64,000 nucleotides of DNA. Source: Agrococcus carbonis. Its GTDB lineage: Bacteria > Actinomycetota > Actinomycetes > Actinomycetales > Microbacteriaceae. The stretch lies in NCBI RefSeq assembly GCF_900104705.1, contig NZ_LT629734.1, positions 1,302,001-1,366,000 on the forward strand. The letters are read 5' to 3'. The notes below the pieces were generated by a model. It did not search any database, was not told the origin of the DNA, and worked only from the letters and a program-made list of their open reading frames with translations. This document shows positions 62,063-64,000 of this stretch, piece by piece (the stretch's first letter is position 1; every line of letters starts with the position of its first letter). A program made the position numbers and the translations under genes.

Positions 62063-64000
62063 CTACAGGTCGTCGAGCGCCTCGCCCTCGACGACGTCGG
62101 ATGCGTCGGCGTCGCCGGCCGGGTGGGCTCCGGTGGCCGTCGAGCCTGCGGCCGCACCGCCCGCGCCGGCCTGCGCGCCGGTGTCGAACGACCACTGCGC
62201 GGGTCGGTCGGCGCCGGCCGCTCCGACCCACAGGCCGGTGCCGGTCGGCGCGACGTCGACCACGACGGTGTCGCCGTCGCGCACATCGCCGGCGAGCAGC
62301 GCCCGCGCGAGCCGGTCGTCGATCTCGCGCTGCATGAGCCGGCGAAGCGGCCGCGCGCCGTAGAGCGGGTCGTAGCCGCGCTCGCTCAGCCACTGCTTCG
62401 CCGCATCCGTCACCTCGACCACCAGGCGGCGGTCGGCGAGCCGCCGGTCGAGCCCCTGCACCTGGATGTCGACGATCGCGCCGAGCTCCTCCGGTGAGAG
62501 CGCGTCGAAGATGACGATGTCGTCGAGCCGGTTGATGAACTCCGGCTTGAACGCCGCGCGCACCGCCCCCATGACCTGCTCGCGGGCCTGCGCCTGCGGG
62601 ACTGTCGGGTCGGTGAGGAACGCCGAGCCGAGGTTGGAGGTGAGGATGAGGATGGTGTTGCGGAAGTCGACCGTGCGGCCCTGGCCGTCGGTGAGCCGGC
62701 CGTCGTCGAGCACCTGCAGCAGCAGGTCGAAGACCTCGGGGTGGGCCTTCTCGACCTCGTCCATCAGGATCACCGAGTAGGGGCGGCGGCGCACCGCCTC
62801 GGTGAGCTGCCCGCCCTGCTCGTAGCCGATGTAGCCGGGAGGGGCGCCGACGAGCCGTGCGACCGAGTGCTTCTCGCCGTACTCCGACATGTCGATGCGC
62901 ACGAGCGCCTTCTCGTCGTCGAAGAGCAGCTCGGCGAGCGCCTTCGCGAGCTCGGTCTTGCCGACCCCGGTCGGGCCGAGGAAGAGGAACGAGCCGGTGG
63001 GCTGGTCGGGGTTCGAGACGCCCGCGCGCGAGCGCCGCACCGCATCCGACACCGCCGAGACGGCCTCGCGCTGCCCCACGACGCGGTGCGCGAGCTCGCC
63101 CTCGAGGGCGAGCAGCTTCTCGGTCTCGCCCTGCATGAGGCGGCCGACGGGGATGCCCGTCCACGCCGCGACGACCGAGGCGATGTCGTCGGCGCTCACC
63201 TGGTCGCCGACCATGCGGGCGCCCGCCTCGGCGGCCGCCGACTCGGCCTCGGCGAGCTGCCGCTCGATCTGCGGGATCTCGCCGTAGAGCAGCCGCGAGG
63301 CGCGCTCGAGGTCGCCGTCGCGCTGCGCGCGCTCGGCTCGGCTGCGCAGCTCGTCGAGCGATTCGCGCAGGCCGCCGATGCGGTTGAGGCTCGCGCGCTC
63401 GGCCTGCCAGCGCTCGTCGAGCTCGGCGAGCTCGCGGCGGTGCTCGTCGAGCGTCGCCTCGAGCGCGGCGAGGCGCTCCTTCGAGGCGTCGTCCTTCTCG
63501 CGCTTGAGCGCGAGCCGCTCGATCTCCATGCGATCGACGGTGCGACGCAGCTGGTCGATCTCGGTCGGCGCCGAGTCGATCTCCATGCGCAGCCGGCTCG
63601 CCGCCTCGTCGATGAGATCGATCGCCTTGTCGGGCAGTTGGCGGGCCGTGATGTAGCGGTTCGAGAGGGACGCGGCGGCGACGAGGGCGCTGTCGGCGAT
63701 CGTCACCTTGTGGTGCGCCTCGTACCGCTCCTTGAGGCCGCGCAGGATCGCCACGGTGTCCTCGACCGACGGCTCACCGACGTAGACCTGCTGGAAGCGC
63801 CGCTCCATCGCGGCGTCCTTCTCGATGAACTCGCGGTACTCGTCGAGCGTCGTCGCGCCGATGAGGCGCAGCTCGCCGCGCGCGAGCATGGGCTTGAGCA
63901 TGTTGCTCGCGCCCTGGCTGCCCTCGGCGGCGCCGGCGCCCATGATGATGTGCAGCTCGTCGATGAACGTGACGATCTGCCCCTCGGCCTTCGCGATCTC
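62063..64000 (-). CDS. clpB: ATP-dependent chaperone ClpB (C-terminal part; 5' end beyond window)
   Basis: 646 codons, open to the right edge, so the N-terminal domain and first Walker A are not in the window. Visible are the end of AAA-1 ([26 protein letters not shown] and arginine-finger region [10 protein letters not shown]), the ClpB-specific coiled-coil middle domain (about 135-280 of this fragment), AAA-2 with Walker [13 protein letters not shown], Walker [15 protein letters not shown] and sensor LTSNLGSAF, and the C-terminal oligomerisation region. A Gly/Ala-rich tail follows. It disaggregates proteins with DnaK. The middle domain distinguishes it from ClpC/ClpA. Confidence 0.95.
   Translation of the reverse strand, partial: EIAKAEGQIVTFIDELHIIMGAGAAEGSQGASNMLKPMLARGELRLIGATTLDEYREFIEKDAAMERRFQQVYVGEPSVEDTVAILRGLKERYEAHHKVTIADSALVAAASLSNRYITARQLPDKAIDLIDEAASRLRMEIDSAPTEIDQLRRTVDRMEIERLALKREKDDASKERLAALEATLDEHRRELAELDERWQAERASLNRIGGLRESLDELRSRAERAQRDGDLERASRLLYGEIPQIERQLAEAESAAAEAGARMVGDQVSADDIASVVAAWTGIPVGRLMQGETEKLLALEGELAHRVVGQREAVSAVSDAVRRSRAGVSNPDQPTGSFLFLGPTGVGKTELAKALAELLFDDEKALVRIDMSEYGEKHSVARLVGAPPGYIGYEQGGQLTEAVRRRPYSVILMDEVEKAHPEVFDLLLQVLDDGRLTDGQGRTVDFRNTILILTSNLGSAFLTDPTVPQAQAREQVMGAVRAAFKPEFINRLDDIVIFDALSPEELGAIVDIQVQGLDRRLADRRLVVEVTDAAKQWLSERGYDPLYGARPLRRLMQREIDDRLARALLAGDVRDGDTVVVDVAPTGTGLWVGAAGADRPAQWSFDTGAQAGAGGAAAGSTATGAHPAGDADASDVVEGEALDDL

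Overview
The window is about 72-73% GC and carries typical high-GC actinobacterial genes: GTG starts, long runs of 4-bp stop/start overlaps, lipoproteins with short lipoboxes, DUF222-HNH and DUF6153 proteins, and an F420-dependent glucose-6-phosphate dehydrogenase. Together with the dispersed palindromic repeats, this suggests a Microbacteriaceae-like chromosome (possibly Agrococcus or a relative; inference only). No rRNA, tRNA, integrase, transposase or CRISPR array was seen.

Layout. 0.15-17.8 kb is a large catabolic and transport block. On the minus strand are a THI5/NMT1-type ABC importer with a nitrilase-family amidase, a translationally coupled NCS1 transporter - alcohol dehydrogenase - aldehyde dehydrogenase - dihydropyrimidinase - luciferase-like (LLM) oxidoreductase operon followed by an IclR regulator, and an AA_synth - class III aminotransferase - amidase operon. 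An fgd gene diverges at the right end. Three copies of one operator-like palindrome mark the three promoter regions. 17.8-24.0 kb is a lower-GC defence island: Mrr-like nuclease, a vsr gene with an in-frame amber codon, a C5 cytosine methyltransferase, and two unknown proteins (one DHH-like, one PD-(D/E)XK-like). 24.2-26.9 kb is a metNIQ-type methionine importer. 27.2-29.0 kb is a DUF222-HNH protein. 29.1-34.9 kb holds an ECF sigma/anti-sigma operon and a set of tandem lipoproteins. 35.0-42.9 kb has an MFS carrier, DUF305 and DUF6153 proteins, an SRPBCC protein, a ureohydrolase, a two-component pair, a membrane protein and an RraA-like protein. 43.1-48.6 kb has a NatAB-like exporter, an Erm 23S rRNA methyltransferase with a putative stalling leader, and a YtrA-type GntR/ABC operon. 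48.7-62.0 kb has photolyase, a threonine-aldolase-like lyase, a family 3 glycosidase, a YdeI-like protein, a pyroglutamyl peptidase fused to an SRPBCC domain, a ROK kinase, a DEAD-box helicase, a CYP152 P450 and a sugar-porter MFS. The right edge cuts clpB.

Most interesting reading. The 1.4-17.8 kb block contains the late steps of reductive pyrimidine catabolism (dihydropyrimidinase, ureidopropionase-like amidases, omega-aminotransferase, semialdehyde dehydrogenase) and a nucleobase transporter, but no dihydropyrimidine dehydrogenase. It does contain an LLM-family oxidoreductase coupled to the operon and an fgd gene behind the same operator. This suggests that the first reduction may use F420H2 supplied by Fgd. 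That is a hypothesis; alternative substrates (hydantoins, thiamine pyrimidine) are possible.

Other notable points are an erm leader ending in an Arg-Leu-Arg motif, a response regulator whose linker is built from translated genomic repeats, an OleT-like P450 with histidine at the key active-site position, and a peptidase-SRPBCC fusion.
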